This document shows, piece after piece, positions 26,815 through 37,836 of a DNA stretch of 64,000 bases. Each line of letters begins with the position of its first letter. The stretch's first letter is position 1. The notes below the pieces were generated by a model that was given only the letters and a program-made list of their open reading frames with translations, was not told the DNA's origin and made no database searches. This DNA comes from Arcobacter acticola (lineage in GTDB: Bacteria; Campylobacterota; Campylobacteria; Campylobacterales; Arcobacteraceae): positions 310,001 to 374,000 of the forward strand of contig NZ_CP042652.1 in NCBI RefSeq assembly GCF_013177675.1, given 5' to 3'. The position numbers were made by a program, and so were the translations under genes.

Positions 26815-28992
26815 TTATCTATTAACTGCATACAAATCTAATTTACTTAAAAATTTATAATCTTGATCTGATTCAACATTTTCAACTATTAGTTTTATAT
26901 CATTTACTTCTGCATAAACTACAATATTTTTTATTCTATGTTTTTTTACTAAATCATTATGAATATTTTGAGTTAAGTCTTTATCTATTTTTATGTAATT
27001 GATTTTTGCTTCTGATAAATCATCTAAAGAGTACTCTTTAGTTTTAAATCTTTTAAGTAATATTTCAAATTTTAATTCACTTGCTTGTTTAACGAATTTA
27101 ACAAAATCACCCTTATTAGCAGATGCTGTATAAGATGTTATACTAAATAAAATATTATTTACTACATTTTTATCTTCATGTACTAAATCATATAAAAACT
27201 TCATAAACTCTTTATCTATAATAGTTTTAATTGATAGATTAATAGCTATTTTATAGTTTATTTTATTTTTTCTAATATACTCTAGAGCTTTGACAATAAC
27301 TTGCTTATCAAAAGTAGTATTTAAATGTAATTTTTCACTAATTGACATAAATGATCCAATTGCTATCTCATTACCATTTTCATCTCTTAATATTGGTTTT
27401 AATTCTCTTAATAATAACTCATCATCAAAAGAATAAGAATCATAGGCAAATGATATATTAAAGAAGTTATTATTTATAATATATTTTACTTTTTCTTCTG
27501 TTTTTTCTATTTCATTATGAATAAGATTTTCTTCAACAATTTTATAAGAATTTACACCACTTGAAACTGCATCTAAATAAGCACTATTTACTGAATCTAA
27601 AATTGAATCAATTGTTCCGTACTTATCAATTTTTGTTCCACCTATATGAAAAATATTTTCAGGTAATTTATAGTTTTTATATATTTCTTCATTTAATCCA
27701 TTAATAATACTATTAGAAAAAGTATCTGCATCGTTGTATTCTAAACCTTTTACTAAGATAATAAATTCTGGACCATGAATTCTATAAAAAGTAATTTTAT
27801 TATCCTTATGTTGAAAAATGATATTATTTATAACATTGACATAAGACAAAATAAAATCATCTGTTTTTACACTACCATTTACATTTTCTATTTGGCCTAA
27901 TTTTGCAATTTTTAATAAAAAGATATAACCTTCAGCTGAAGATACAAACATACTTTTCATATCAATATCAAACATTTTTTTATCATATAAACCTGTTAAA
28001 CTATCTGTTAATAAATTTCGCTCCATAGACTCTTTATTAATATTTAATTCATTTGCCATAGAAGCTATTTTATTTGATAACTTTGATATATTTGTTACTA
28101 GATTTTTATATTCACTATTTTGATTTATAATTTTGTCATTTATATTCATAAATTTATGTTCAATAATATTTGTGACAATCTTATCAAGATATTGAATTGG
28201 TTCTATTACATATTTTTTTTCTATATATTTACTATAAAAAACAACAATTATCGTAATTGGAATAAATAAAAGAAATGCTAAAAATAAAAGTTTATTAAAG
28301 TATTCGTAAATTTCTTTTTTTAAATAATAATCATTAATAGTATATTCAACACTAGCATAATTAATATCTGCTATTTTTAACTCTTTTGTGATAGATTCAT
28401 CTAATTTTATATTATAAAAATATTTATATATACTGAAAAGATCTTCCTCTTTATTTACTATATCTTCATTATTTAGTAAATTTAAATCAAGTGAAACTAA
28501 GAAATTTATAATCTCATTATTTCTAAATAATTGATATTTAATTATTAATTTTTCATTTGGATTGAAACTAGCAGATGGAATAAATTCAAAAAAAGATGTA
28601 CCTTCTATTTTTTGTATTTCCCCAAATTTTGCATCAGTAGTTACGTCAGCTAAATTCCAAGAAGAGTGAGAGAAATTATTTGTTTGATAAATCAAACTTT
28701 CTTTACTAAGTAATATTTTATTATATTTGATTTTTATATTACTTATAAAAGAAGTACTCAAAGCATCTTTTCTATATTCATTTAATAATGTTTTATCAAA
28801 TAATAGAGTAGGATCTTTGAATTTATTTGTATATTTATCTATGTTTAACTCATAATTTGTTTTAGCATTAATAAAAGCATTTTCTTTAAAATCAAAGAAA
28901 ATAGACCAAAATAATAAAAATAAAACAGCTACAAACATCAATAGAATGATGCTTATATTTTTTATTGTTCTACTTATTATATTTTTTTGCAT
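26815..28992 (-). CDS. LapD-like degenerate GGDEF/EAL membrane receptor
   Basis: 725 residues: a membrane helix (about 12-32), a periplasmic LapD/MoxY-type domain (to about 235), a second helix, a HAMP-like stretch, a GGDEF domain with the motif changed to HGPEF, and an EAL domain lacking the ExL motif (RELKP), the DDFG loop and the second acidic cluster. It therefore should bind rather than make or break c-di-GMP. LapD proteins transmit c-di-GMP outward to hold a protease and retain giant adhesins. Overlap by one base with the upstream TolC-like gene supports this. No LapG protease or adhesin is in the window. Confidence 0.8.
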   Translation of the reverse strand: MQKNIISRTIKNISIILLMFVAVLFLLFWSIFFDFKENAFINAKTNYELNIDKYTNKFKDPTLLFDKTLLNEYRKDALSTSFISNIKIKYNKILLSKESLIYQTNNFSHSSWNLADVTTDAKFGEIQKIEGTSFFEFIPSASFNPNEKLIIKYQLFRNNEIINFLVSLDLNLLNNEDIVNKEEDLFSIYKYFYNIKLDESITKELKIADINYASVEYTINDYYLKKEIYEYFNKLLFLAFLLFIPITIIVVFYSKYIEKKYVIEPIQYLDKIVTNIIEHKFMNINDKIINQNSEYKNLVTNISKLSNKIASMANELNINKESMERNLLTDSLTGLYDKKMFDIDMKSMFVSSAEGYIFLLKIAKLGQIENVNGSVKTDDFILSYVNVINNIIFQHKDNKITFYRIHGPEFIILVKGLEYNDADTFSNSIINGLNEEIYKNYKLPENIFHIGGTKIDKYGTIDSILDSVNSAYLDAVSSGVNSYKIVEENLIHNEIEKTEEKVKYIINNNFFNISFAYDSYSFDDELLLRELKPILRDENGNEIAIGSFMSISEKLHLNTTFDKQVIVKALEYIRKNKINYKIAINLSIKTIIDKEFMKFLYDLVHEDKNVVNNILFSITSYTASANKGDFVKFVKQASELKFEILLKRFKTKEYSLDDLSEAKINYIKIDKDLTQNIHNDLVKKHRIKNIVVYAEVNDIKLIVENVESDQDYKFLSKLDLYAVNR

Positions 28993-31583
28993 TATTGAAC
29001 CTCAGAAGTAGGAACTTTTACATCATCCAAACCAAATTCTGGTTTTCTTGGAATAATTCTTACTTCATCATCAATAAATTTATTTGGCATTTCTTCTTCA
29101 CCTATTGGATTTACCTCTTTTGCTTCATTCACTTTTGTTTCTAGTTTTTTAATTGGAATTGTTTTTTCTTCTATTTTATCTTCAACTAATCTTTCAATTG
29201 GATTAGCTAGTTTTTCTTGAGCTTTTTCTTCATCTAATTTTTTTATAAAATCCTCTATTGATTTTTCTTTAACAACTGATTTTTCAATTTCTACAGTTTT
29301 CTCAGCCATAACTGGCTTTTCAACTTCTATAGGTTTTTCAGCTATAACTTGTTTTTGGATTTCTACAGGTTTTTCTTGAACATAATCTTTTAAAGGAACT
29401 GCCTTTTTATATTCAGTTTTAGAACTCTCTTCTATATATTCAAATTCTGGTTTTTTCTCTGGCTCTTTTTTATCAGGTAAAATATTTGAATTATATAATC
29501 CTTGCTCTTTTGAAACTTTTTGTACAGTCGGATAATATAAAACTCCACTATCCCCTAATAATTGAATATCTCTTTGAGCCTCATCATATGTTTTATATAC
29601 TCCATAATTCCATCTAATTAATTGAGTTCCATTGAAATAATCAAATTTATAAGACTTCTCATATAAACTAGGTTTTTCTATTAATATTTTTTCTAATTCT
29701 TTTTTATCATTAAATGATGTTATATTAATAGTAAAACTTTCTGGATTAGCATTTATAAATTCTAATTTACTTTCTTCATTAAATTGGAATTCTTCTATTT
29801 TTTTCTCTTGTTTAATTTTCTCAATTGTATTTATTTTCTCTACAATTTTAATTTCTGCAGGTGGAGCCTTAACTGTTAATCCTACAATATAATCATTATA
29901 TGCTTGTTTCGCATCTTTTACTTTTACAAGCGTTAATGATTTTTTATTATTAGCTTTTGCTAATTTATTCATTTCAATCTTAGCAATATCTGGATTTTCG
30001 TAAATTCCATGTACAATTTTAGAATTAAGTACAAAATTATTTACAGTGCTATATGCAAATGAGTTTTTATCTAAATTATTACTTTTTATAAAAGCAGTTG
30101 CGTCTTCTTGATTATTAAATGTTGCCATTTCAATAGTGTAGAAGTTATCATCAGCTGAAAGGAAAGTTTTTATAAAGTTATTAATATTTTCATCTTTTAA
30201 TGCTTTTCCAGCTAATGAATTTCTTAATTCTTCATCTTTTCTTCTCTCATCTTCTCTTTCTAATCTTTCTTTTTCAGTTAAAAATTTATCATCTATATAA
30301 ATATTTTGTGTGTAATTACTTTTTGAGAAATCAATAAATTTAGGATGTTCAGGATCCATATCAAAAAATACTAATAAATCCCCCGTATAACCTAATAATG
30401 TAAAGAAATCTGTAATATTACCACTTTCATATTTTATTAGCTCAATTTCTGCTGCATTTAATTGTTTATGTCCTTGAAGTAAAGATTGTAAATCTTGTTG
30501 ACCTAAATTAAATTCATCCCAATATGCTTCGACCATTTTTCTTAATGATATAACTTCTGAAATATTACTTTTTAGTGATTCATTTGTTGATTTTATAGAA
30601 GTAAATAATTTAGAAATATTCCATTTTAATTTTTTCTTCTCTTCATCCAATTGAAAATTTAATTCTCTAATAGTACTAAAAGAGCTTAAAATCTTATTTT
30701 TATCTCTTCCACCATTGTATAAATTGAATGTAAGTTTAAGAAGACCATTGAAGTTTTGTTCTCTACTTTCTGCATCTTCTGCATCCATTATATTATCAAG
30801 TGAAACTTCAAAATCTAACTTAGGAGAAAATGATGATTCTTTAGATTTTAAATTAAATTTTTCTGATTCTATTGATTCATAATAATTTAAAATTGTTCTA
30901 TTTCTTTTTAGTCCTCTTTCATATAATAAATCAAATGTTGAAACATTAATATTAAAATTTTTCTCATAAGGAAGAGTTTCTACATAGTTATTTCCCACTA
31001 TATATTCATAATATCTAACAGACTCAACAAGTTTAGATCTTACTTTTGTAAGTGCAGTTTGTGCATTTGATACATTTGCTTTTATTGCTGTTAAATCTCC
31101 AATAGTAGCTGCACCATTATCATATTTGATTGTAACAATTTCTAAAATTCTATTTAGATTTTTCATATTGTTTTCACTTGCAAGTACAGTTCTATATGCA
31201 AAAACAACATCAAAATATGCTTTTATTGCTTTTGTTATTTGTTCTTGCAAAACAAGATGATATTTATTTTTAGCTACATTTAACTCTTTTTCTAAACTTT
31301 TAACATTGTTAGAAGTTTCTCCACCTGAATAAATATTTTGGCTTAGAATAAATTTATAATTTCTATCGTTGTAGTATTTAAAGAATTTATCATTTGCATT
31401 ACTTCCAGATTGTGTTCGTCCTGTTTCTGATTCAAAACCAAAAGTTGGATAATACCCTGCTATTGCATCCTTTAGTTTAATTTCACTTTGAATTACTTGT
31501 TCTCTTGATGCTTTTAATAAAGCACTATTAGATACTGTTTCTAAAACAACATCCATCAATGACACTTTTTTGTAATTAGTCAT
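28992..31583 (-). CDS. TolC/LapE-like outer-membrane efflux protein with SPOR-like C-terminal extension, 5' end probably lost
   Basis: 863 residues. Residues 1 to about 420 are an outer-membrane efflux domain (VSLMDVVLETVSNSALLKAS, YYPTFGFESETGRTQSG, LFNLYNGGRDKNK-like blocks). The remainder holds two SPOR-like units (FYTIEMATFNNQEDATAFI and FTINITSFNDKKELEKI) and a Glu/Lys/Pro/Val-rich repeat region (29265-29390). No signal peptide exists: the family core begins only about seven residues after the ATG, no ribosome site is seen, and the frame closes nine codons upstream. An outer-membrane protein needs a signal, so the true 5' end is likely missing. The divergent kinase is truncated at the same point. 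Confidence 0.78.
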   Translation of the reverse strand: MTNYKKVSLMDVVLETVSNSALLKASREQVIQSEIKLKDAIAGYYPTFGFESETGRTQSGSNANDKFFKYYNDRNYKFILSQNIYSGGETSNNVKSLEKELNVAKNKYHLVLQEQITKAIKAYFDVVFAYRTVLASENNMKNLNRILEIVTIKYDNGAATIGDLTAIKANVSNAQTALTKVRSKLVESVRYYEYIVGNNYVETLPYEKNFNINVSTFDLLYERGLKRNRTILNYYESIESEKFNLKSKESSFSPKLDFEVSLDNIMDAEDAESREQNFNGLLKLTFNLYNGGRDKNKILSSFSTIRELNFQLDEEKKKLKWNISKLFTSIKSTNESLKSNISEVISLRKMVEAYWDEFNLGQQDLQSLLQGHKQLNAAEIELIKYESGNITDFFTLLGYTGDLLVFFDMDPEHPKFIDFSKSNYTQNIYIDDKFLTEKERLEREDERRKDEELRNSLAGKALKDENINNFIKTFLSADDNFYTIEMATFNNQEDATAFIKSNNLDKNSFAYSTVNNFVLNSKIVHGIYENPDIAKIEMNKLAKANNKKSLTLVKVKDAKQAYNDYIVGLTVKAPPAEIKIVEKINTIEKIKQEKKIEEFQFNEESKLEFINANPESFTINITSFNDKKELEKILIEKPSLYEKSYKFDYFNGTQLIRWNYGVYKTYDEAQRDIQLLGDSGVLYYPTVQKVSKEQGLYNSNILPDKKEPEKKPEFEYIEESSKTEYKKAVPLKDYVQEKPVEIQKQVIAEKPIEVEKPVMAEKTVEIEKSVVKEKSIEDFIKKLDEEKAQEKLANPIERLVEDKIEEKTIPIKKLETKVNEAKEVNPIGEEEMPNKFIDDEVRIIPRKPEFGLDDVKVPTSEVQ

Positions 31584-33668
31584 ATCTGTTTTTATGAAAT
31601 TAAGAGTTCATTTTTTACATTAACAGAGAATAACATATCAATTGAAGCAAAAGAAAGATTAACTATTGGAATAATTGGAAATGACTATGAAAAGATATTA
31701 TCAGAAAAATTTCCTAATGCTAATATAAAAATTTATGAAGATTACATTTATTCAATAGAAGCTTTAAAAAATAAAGATATTGATTTTATTTATGAAGACC
31801 AAATTCCAATTAATTTTTATACTGTAAAAAACAATTTCTTTCATTTAATCAAAGCTACGAATAATCTAATTTTAAAAAATCCTGTACATGCAATAGCCTA
31901 TGATAAAAAAAATGCAAAGATATTTAATGAAGGATTTATAAATATACCTCTTAGCGAGTTACTAAAATTAGAAAAAAAATGGATAATCAATAACAATGAT
32001 TACTATTATTTAAATTTTAAACAACAATTTAATCTAACAAATGAAGAAATTGCATTTTTAAAAAAGCATACTATTAACACTTCTATTTCAAATTCATGGG
32101 CACCTTTTACTTTTAAATCAAATGCAGGAGAAGCTCAAGGTATTTCTTCTGAATATTGGGAATTGATTTTAGAAAAATTAAATGCAAAAAATAAAAATGT
32201 CTTTTTTGATAATTTCTCAGATCAACTTGAAGGAATCAAAAATAAAGAAAATGATTTAATCTTTAGCGTAGGAGAAACTCCTCAAAGAAAAGAGTATGCA
32301 CTCTTTTCAAAAGAGTATGTGAGATTTCCAATATCAATTGTCACAAAAAAAGATGAAAATTTTATAGAAAGTTTTTCTTCTATAATTGGTAAAAAAATAG
32401 CAATTGGGAATAATTTTACTGCTCATAATATTCTAAAAAACAACTATCCAAATTTAGAATTTATTTTAGTTGATAGTGTTAAAAAAGGATTAGACTTAGT
32501 CTCAAAAAATAAAGCTTATGCATATATTGATATTAAACCTGTACTTTTTTATAATATTGCAAAATATGAATATACAGATCTTAAAATATCAGGAAATACA
32601 GGAGCAGACTTTAGCTTGAAGTTTATGATAAGAGATGATTACCCTATATTAGAATCTATTTTAAATAAAGCAATATCATCTATTTCTTTAAATGAATTAA
32701 ATACAATAATAACAAAATGGAATAATATTCAATTTCAGACTACTTTTAATTACGACTTGTTCTGGAAAATTGCTTTTATAATTTTACTAATATTGCTAGC
32801 TTTTGTTCATCGAACAAGAACACTTAAAAAACTAAATAGCAAACTAAAAATTACAATTGAAGAAAAAACTCAAAAACTAAATGAAATAAATAAAAATCTA
32901 GAATCATTAGTAGAACAAAAAAGTCAAGAATTACTTCAAAAAGAAAATATCCTAAATCATCAATCAAAAATGGCAGCAATGGGAGAGATGATTGAAAACA
33001 TAGCTCATCAATGGAGACAACCATTATCTGTAATATCAACCGTTGCCACAGGAGCAAAATTAAAAAAAGAGTTGGGATTATTAAAGGATGATGACTTTTA
33101 TGAAACTATGAATATTATAAATAATTCATCACAACACTTATCTAATACCATTGATGATTTTAGGAATTTCTTTAATAATGATAAAGAAGTTGTTTTATTT
33201 AATATAGATATTCCAATAGAAAAAGTTTTATATTTAATTAGTACAAAACTAAAAAATAGAAATATAACTGTTATTAAAAATTGTAAAGAAATTTTTGTAA
33301 CAGGACTTGAAAATGAGTTTATTCAAGTTATTTTAAATATTATAAATAATGCCATGGATGCATTTGAAAATAAAAAGAACAATCACAAGTTTATATTTAT
33401 TGATGCTTATAAAGAAAAAAATAATGTACTTATAAAAATTAAAGATAATGCAGGTGGGATAGAAAAAAATATCATTGATAGAGTTTTTGAACCATACTTC
33501 ACAACAAAACATAAAAGCCAAGGAACAGGTATAGGGCTATATATGTCACTTGAAATTATAAAAAAACATATGAATGGAAATTTAACAGTATGCAATAAAA
33601 ACTACACATATAAAAATATAGAATACTCAGGTGCAGAATTTATCATTGAAATTCCATGTGAGAAATAA
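31563..33668 (+). pseudogene. 5'-truncated SBP_bac_3 sensor histidine kinase
   Basis: The frame is open from 31563 without any normal start codon before a TTG at 32163. From 31620 it reads TENNISIEAKERLTIGIIGN, clearly part of a solute-binding domain. A second, complete SBP_bac_3 domain follows (about 32070-32740), then a membrane helix (32755-32815), a coiled coil, and a histidine kinase with H-box (GEMIENIAHQWRQPLSVI), N-box (NNAMDAF) and G-boxes (DNAGGI, GTGIGLYM). An ATG at 31594 would join the frame only if the 6-T run had one more T, and still gives no signal peptide. The kinase half looks intact but the start and export signal are gone. It is paralogous to the kinase at 52 kb. Confidence 0.8.
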
Positions 33669-33679
33669 AAATTCATACT

Positions 33680-36496
33680 TTATATAACTTTAGTAAACTC
33701 TTCAAAAAGTCTATTATCAAGTGGAATTTCAAGTTTTAACTCCAAAGATATTGGTCTATTTCCACTATATTTCACACTATTTGCAAAACCTAAATATATA
33801 AACTCTTGAGTTTTTTTATCCACTTGAACAAATTTTCGTACAAAAATATGAAGTTTTACTTTATGTTTTTGATTTTCGACTAATCTCTGTCCATCACCTT
33901 TATCTTGACTTTGACTTGGTTTACTTTGATAAGTAAATGTATCTTTAGATAAAAATGCATTATGATAAATTGCTGATTTTGAGAACTTCTCTTTTTCTAA
34001 ATTTATAAATAAGAAAAAATCATCTTGGTATTTTAAAAATCCACTTCCTCTAAAAGAACTATGAATTTTTGGAAAATTACAAAGTTGCGCAATATTTAAC
34101 ATATTGTATTTTGCATATAGTTTTAGAAATGGCATTGCAAAATCAGCTGTTCCAAACTCCTCTTCATAAGTGTAAATTCCATAATTTATGCTATCTTCAA
34201 AAATCTCTTTATATTTTAAATTTTCTAAAAGAGATTCAAACTCTTTTGTTTTTACTATTTTTTTTCCATCAAAATCTATAAGTTTTAAGTATCTGCTAAT
34301 TTGTCCTGAATCAAAATAATCTTGATTTAAATAATAAAAACTATGAATAATAGTATCTTTAGAAACTTTTTTTAGATATTTTCCTAAAATCTTAAAAGCT
34401 ATCTTTTCATCACAAAAGTCATGGGATATTAGATATTTTAATATTACAAATTCATAAACTCTTTTTATTGGAAGTTGATTTTCTATAAATCTAATTGCTT
34501 TTATAAAATCTTCATTTTGACACAAAATTTTATATTCACTTTTTTTCTTTTCATCTTCTACTTTTGATAAAAATTCTATATATGATTTACTTTCATCTAT
34601 AAACTTCAAAGGATTAATCACATCATCAAAGGCTAAGTAATCTACAAGCTTTGGCACTTGATTATTCATCAAAAGTTTGAACTCAAAGTATTGCTCTTTT
34701 AAATATTTTAAGTTATTGAAGTTTTCACTATCTATTTGCTCTAAAATTCTATTTTTTGAAATTTCATCCATAGAAATAAAGGCATTTTTAAAATCTGCAA
34801 AATTGTTTTCTAATGAGATTTTAATGCTCTCTTTATCAATAACTTTATTTCCAACAAGTGCAAGAGCTATTAAATATGCTTTTTTATGATTTCCTATAAA
34901 ATCTAAAACCGTTAGAAATTCTTTGTTTTTATGCTTTCTTAAACCTCTTCCCAGTTGCTGAATAAAAACTATTGGAGAATTGGTTGGTCTTAAAAACAAA
35001 ACAGTATTAATAGATGGAATATCCACACCTTCATTAAAAATATCAACTGTAAATATTACTTCTAAAGAGTCATTTTCATCTTCAAGTTTTTTTATATACT
35101 CTTCTCTTTTTTCTATACTATCAACACTTGTAAGAGAAATTGAGTTAATTTTATTTTCATTAAACTTTTCACTCATAAAAGAAGCATGCTCTTTTGAAAC
35201 ACAAAAACCTATTACTTTTCTTTTATTTCCAATATGTGAGTAAAAGTTCATTTGTTCTACTATAAATTCAGCTCTTTTATTCACATTTAAAAGTTTTGCT
35301 AATTCATCTATTTTAGATAAATCAATATTTTCATAGTCAATACTTTTTATATCAGAAATTCCAAAATAGTGAAAAGGAACCACAAGATTATGTTCTAAAG
35401 CATCATTTAGTCTTATATCACAAGCTATATTTTCGTCAAAAACTTCATAAATACTATTTCCATCCATTCTATTTGATGTGGCAGTAAGACCTAATAAAAA
35501 CTTAGGATTAAAATAATCAACAACTTTTTTATAAGAAGGACTTGTAATATGATGGGCTTCATCAATTATTATATAATCAAATTGCTCACTTGAAAAATTT
35601 TCATAAGAGTTATTCATAGTTTGTATGGTAGAAAATATATAATCTTTATCCTGCTCTTTTTTATTTCCAGTATAAAGTCCATAAGAAAACTTTTCACCTA
35701 AAATATTTTCAAAGCTATCTTTTGCACTTAAAAGTATGTTTTCTCTATGAACTAAAAACAAAACTCTCTTTGCTTTAAACTTTTTCACATCAAAAGCACT
35801 TAGATACGTTTTTCCACTTCCAGTTGCTGCTATTATTAAAGCTTTTTTTTCACCACTATTTCTTAGCTCCTCCAATCTTTGCAAGGCTTTTTCTTGCATA
35901 AAATTTCTTTTTATATCTTTTTTGAAAGAAAAACTTGGAACAAACTCTTTTTTTTGATTCTGTAAAAAGTTTGAGTATTCAAGTAAAAACTCATCATTAG
36001 CAATATAAGAGTTATTCCAAAGAGTATCAAACTCACTTAATACATCTTGCAAAAATATATCATCTTTTTTTGAAAGAGTTTTTACATTCCATTCTATATT
36101 TGATTTAAAAGCAGAAGCTGTTATATTTGATGAGCCTATTATCACTTTATAATCATTTTTAAATTCATAAATATAAGATTTTGAGTGAAAACCTATATTT
36201 GACTCATTACTATCATAGATTCTTAATTCTATATTTTTAAATTCTTTTATTTTTTCTAAGGCTTTAACTTGAGTAAAATTCAAATATGTAGAACTTAGAA
36301 TTTTTCCTTTTATACCTTTTTGTTCTGATATTTTAAAACTATCAAGTAATAGTTGCAATCCTGAGAAGCTTATAAAGGCTACATTAAAAGTAAATGACTC
36401 ACATTCCACAAGTAGTTTTGTGATATTATTATAAAAATTTGTTGTTTGATTATTTGTGATTAAAGTGTTCAAAAAATCCCTTATTAAAAAAATCAT
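33680..36496 (-). CDS. PLD-domain superfamily 2 helicase with DUF3427
   Basis: 938 residues. The N-terminal phospholipase D-like domain has one HKD-type motif (FHSKSYIYEF...IGSSNIT, near residue 110). A DEAD/DEAH helicase follows with ATGSGKTYLSAF, IDEAHH, LLGLTATSNRMD and QQLGRGLRK. The C-terminus (about 830-938) matches DUF3427 (DTFTYQSKPSQSQD, FVRKFV, YLGFAN). Such proteins occur in restriction and defence contexts and may cleave DNA after translocation. The ATG at 36496 lacks a ribosome site; a TTG eight codons in, preceded by AAGGGA, may be the real start. It is a single gene. Confidence 0.88.
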   Translation of the reverse strand: MIFLIRDFLNTLITNNQTTNFYNNITKLLVECESFTFNVAFISFSGLQLLLDSFKISEQKGIKGKILSSTYLNFTQVKALEKIKEFKNIELRIYDSNESNIGFHSKSYIYEFKNDYKVIIGSSNITASAFKSNIEWNVKTLSKKDDIFLQDVLSEFDTLWNNSYIANDEFLLEYSNFLQNQKKEFVPSFSFKKDIKRNFMQEKALQRLEELRNSGEKKALIIAATGSGKTYLSAFDVKKFKAKRVLFLVHRENILLSAKDSFENILGEKFSYGLYTGNKKEQDKDYIFSTIQTMNNSYENFSSEQFDYIIIDEAHHITSPSYKKVVDYFNPKFLLGLTATSNRMDGNSIYEVFDENIACDIRLNDALEHNLVVPFHYFGISDIKSIDYENIDLSKIDELAKLLNVNKRAEFIVEQMNFYSHIGNKRKVIGFCVSKEHASFMSEKFNENKINSISLTSVDSIEKREEYIKKLEDENDSLEVIFTVDIFNEGVDIPSINTVLFLRPTNSPIVFIQQLGRGLRKHKNKEFLTVLDFIGNHKKAYLIALALVGNKVIDKESIKISLENNFADFKNAFISMDEISKNRILEQIDSENFNNLKYLKEQYFEFKLLMNNQVPKLVDYLAFDDVINPLKFIDESKSYIEFLSKVEDEKKKSEYKILCQNEDFIKAIRFIENQLPIKRVYEFVILKYLISHDFCDEKIAFKILGKYLKKVSKDTIIHSFYYLNQDYFDSGQISRYLKLIDFDGKKIVKTKEFESLLENLKYKEIFEDSINYGIYTYEEEFGTADFAMPFLKLYAKYNMLNIAQLCNFPKIHSSFRGSGFLKYQDDFFLFINLEKEKFSKSAIYHNAFLSKDTFTYQSKPSQSQDKGDGQRLVENQKHKVKLHIFVRKFVQVDKKTQEFIYLGFANSVKYSGNRPISLELKLEIPLDNRLFEEFTKVI

Positions 36497-36585
36497 TATA
36501 ATTAAATCAAACGTAAAAGATTATAAATCACAATTTATTCACACAAAGTATCTATACTTTTCAAAATTACTATAAAGGTCTAAGC

Positions 36586-37236
36586 ATGAAAAAATTAATT
36601 TTAATATCATTATTAACACTAGGATCATCACTTTTTGCAGCAGATATAGGAATAAGAATAACGACTCCTATTGGAAATAATACTAACCTTGACATTGGCT
36701 TTAGATCAGATGATCACAGATATGACAATAGATACAAAAACTTTGACTACCATAGAAATGGATACTATGATGATTTTGGTTATTTTTATGGTTATTTTGA
36801 TAGATATGGTTATTTTTACAATAATATCTATTTTGTTTATGATAATAGATATACGTATTATGATAGATTACATCATAGAGGTTATTTTAAACCAAATAGA
36901 GGGCATTATAGAACGTACAGATATCATGACCATAATGATTGGAATAGAAAACATCAATTTAGAGAAGTAAATAAACCAATTTATGGTGCATATTATGATA
37001 GAAACTATAATAAACAAAGAATTGTAGAAAAACAATATAATAATAAAAAAGAATATGAAAATAGAAATGATTTTAGAAATAATTCAAATCATCAAAATGA
37101 TAGAAACTACAAAGAACAAAAATCTAATGAGAAACAAAGAGATTATAGAAATAACTCTAATCAACAAGATAATAGAAATAAAAATGATAAAAACAATAAA
37201 GATCAAATTATTGAAGATAAGAGAAACAATCGATAA
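36586..37236 (+). CDS. Secreted Tyr/Asn/Arg-rich low-complexity protein
   Basis: 216 residues. A signal peptide (KKLILISLLTLGSSLFAADI) precedes a short beta-like segment (IGIRITTPIGNNTNLDIGF). The rest is rich in Tyr, Asp, Arg, Asn and His in YxYxDR-like blocks, then becomes hydrophilic Asn/Lys/Gln sequence. No family is recognised. A periplasmic or surface location is expected. Confidence 0.75.
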   Translation: MKKLILISLLTLGSSLFAADIGIRITTPIGNNTNLDIGFRSDDHRYDNRYKNFDYHRNGYYDDFGYFYGYFDRYGYFYNNIYFVYDNRYTYYDRLHHRGYFKPNRGHYRTYRYHDHNDWNRKHQFREVNKPIYGAYYDRNYNKQRIVEKQYNNKKEYENRNDFRNNSNHQNDRNYKEQKSNEKQRDYRNNSNQQDNRNKNDKNNKDQIIEDKRNNR

Positions 37237-37836
37237 TAAAAGTAAAATACCTATTAACTTAGGTATTTTATTTATAGGAAGTAAATTTGAGTAAACAAAA
37301 TTTAGTATATTATTTAACTTTTGAAGATATACAAAATCGAAATATTTTATATAATAGTATTTATATGAATGAAAAAACAAATTACTATATAAGCGAAGAT
37401 TTTTCTGAAAATTTTTATATTTATTTAGCTTATTATGGTTTTATTTGTACATCAACTAGCCTTCAAAATAAATTTTATCTACTAGCTGAAATGCAATTTG
37501 AATATGCAATTTTAGATTTTAAAGATTTACACATAAGTAAAAAAATAGCACAACTTATAAAAAAAGATGAATTCACATTTTCAATAAATACAAAATTTGA
37601 AGAAGTTATCAACAAACTAGAAGAGTATCACAAAACAAATTGGGTAGAAGACAAATATAAAAATTTATTATTATCATTAAAAGATTATAAGACTTCAAAT
37701 ATTGATTTTAAAATAATCAGTGTTGAGTTAAGTGATAAAAATACAAATGAATTAATAGCAGGAGAGATTGGCTATAAAATAGGCTCAACATATACTTCAC
37801 TTACAGGTTTTTCATCAAAAGAAAAGAAATATAATA

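Noticed and set aside
31594-31623. Short frame MKLRVHFLH as start of the truncated sensor kinase
   Set aside because: It needs an added base in a T run, has no ribosome site, and would still not give a signal peptide.
36671-37294. Ile/Met/Thr-rich frames overlapping the Tyr-rich secreted protein gene
   Set aside because: Out-of-frame readings of a low-complexity gene; the frame with signal peptide and ribosome site is the real one.
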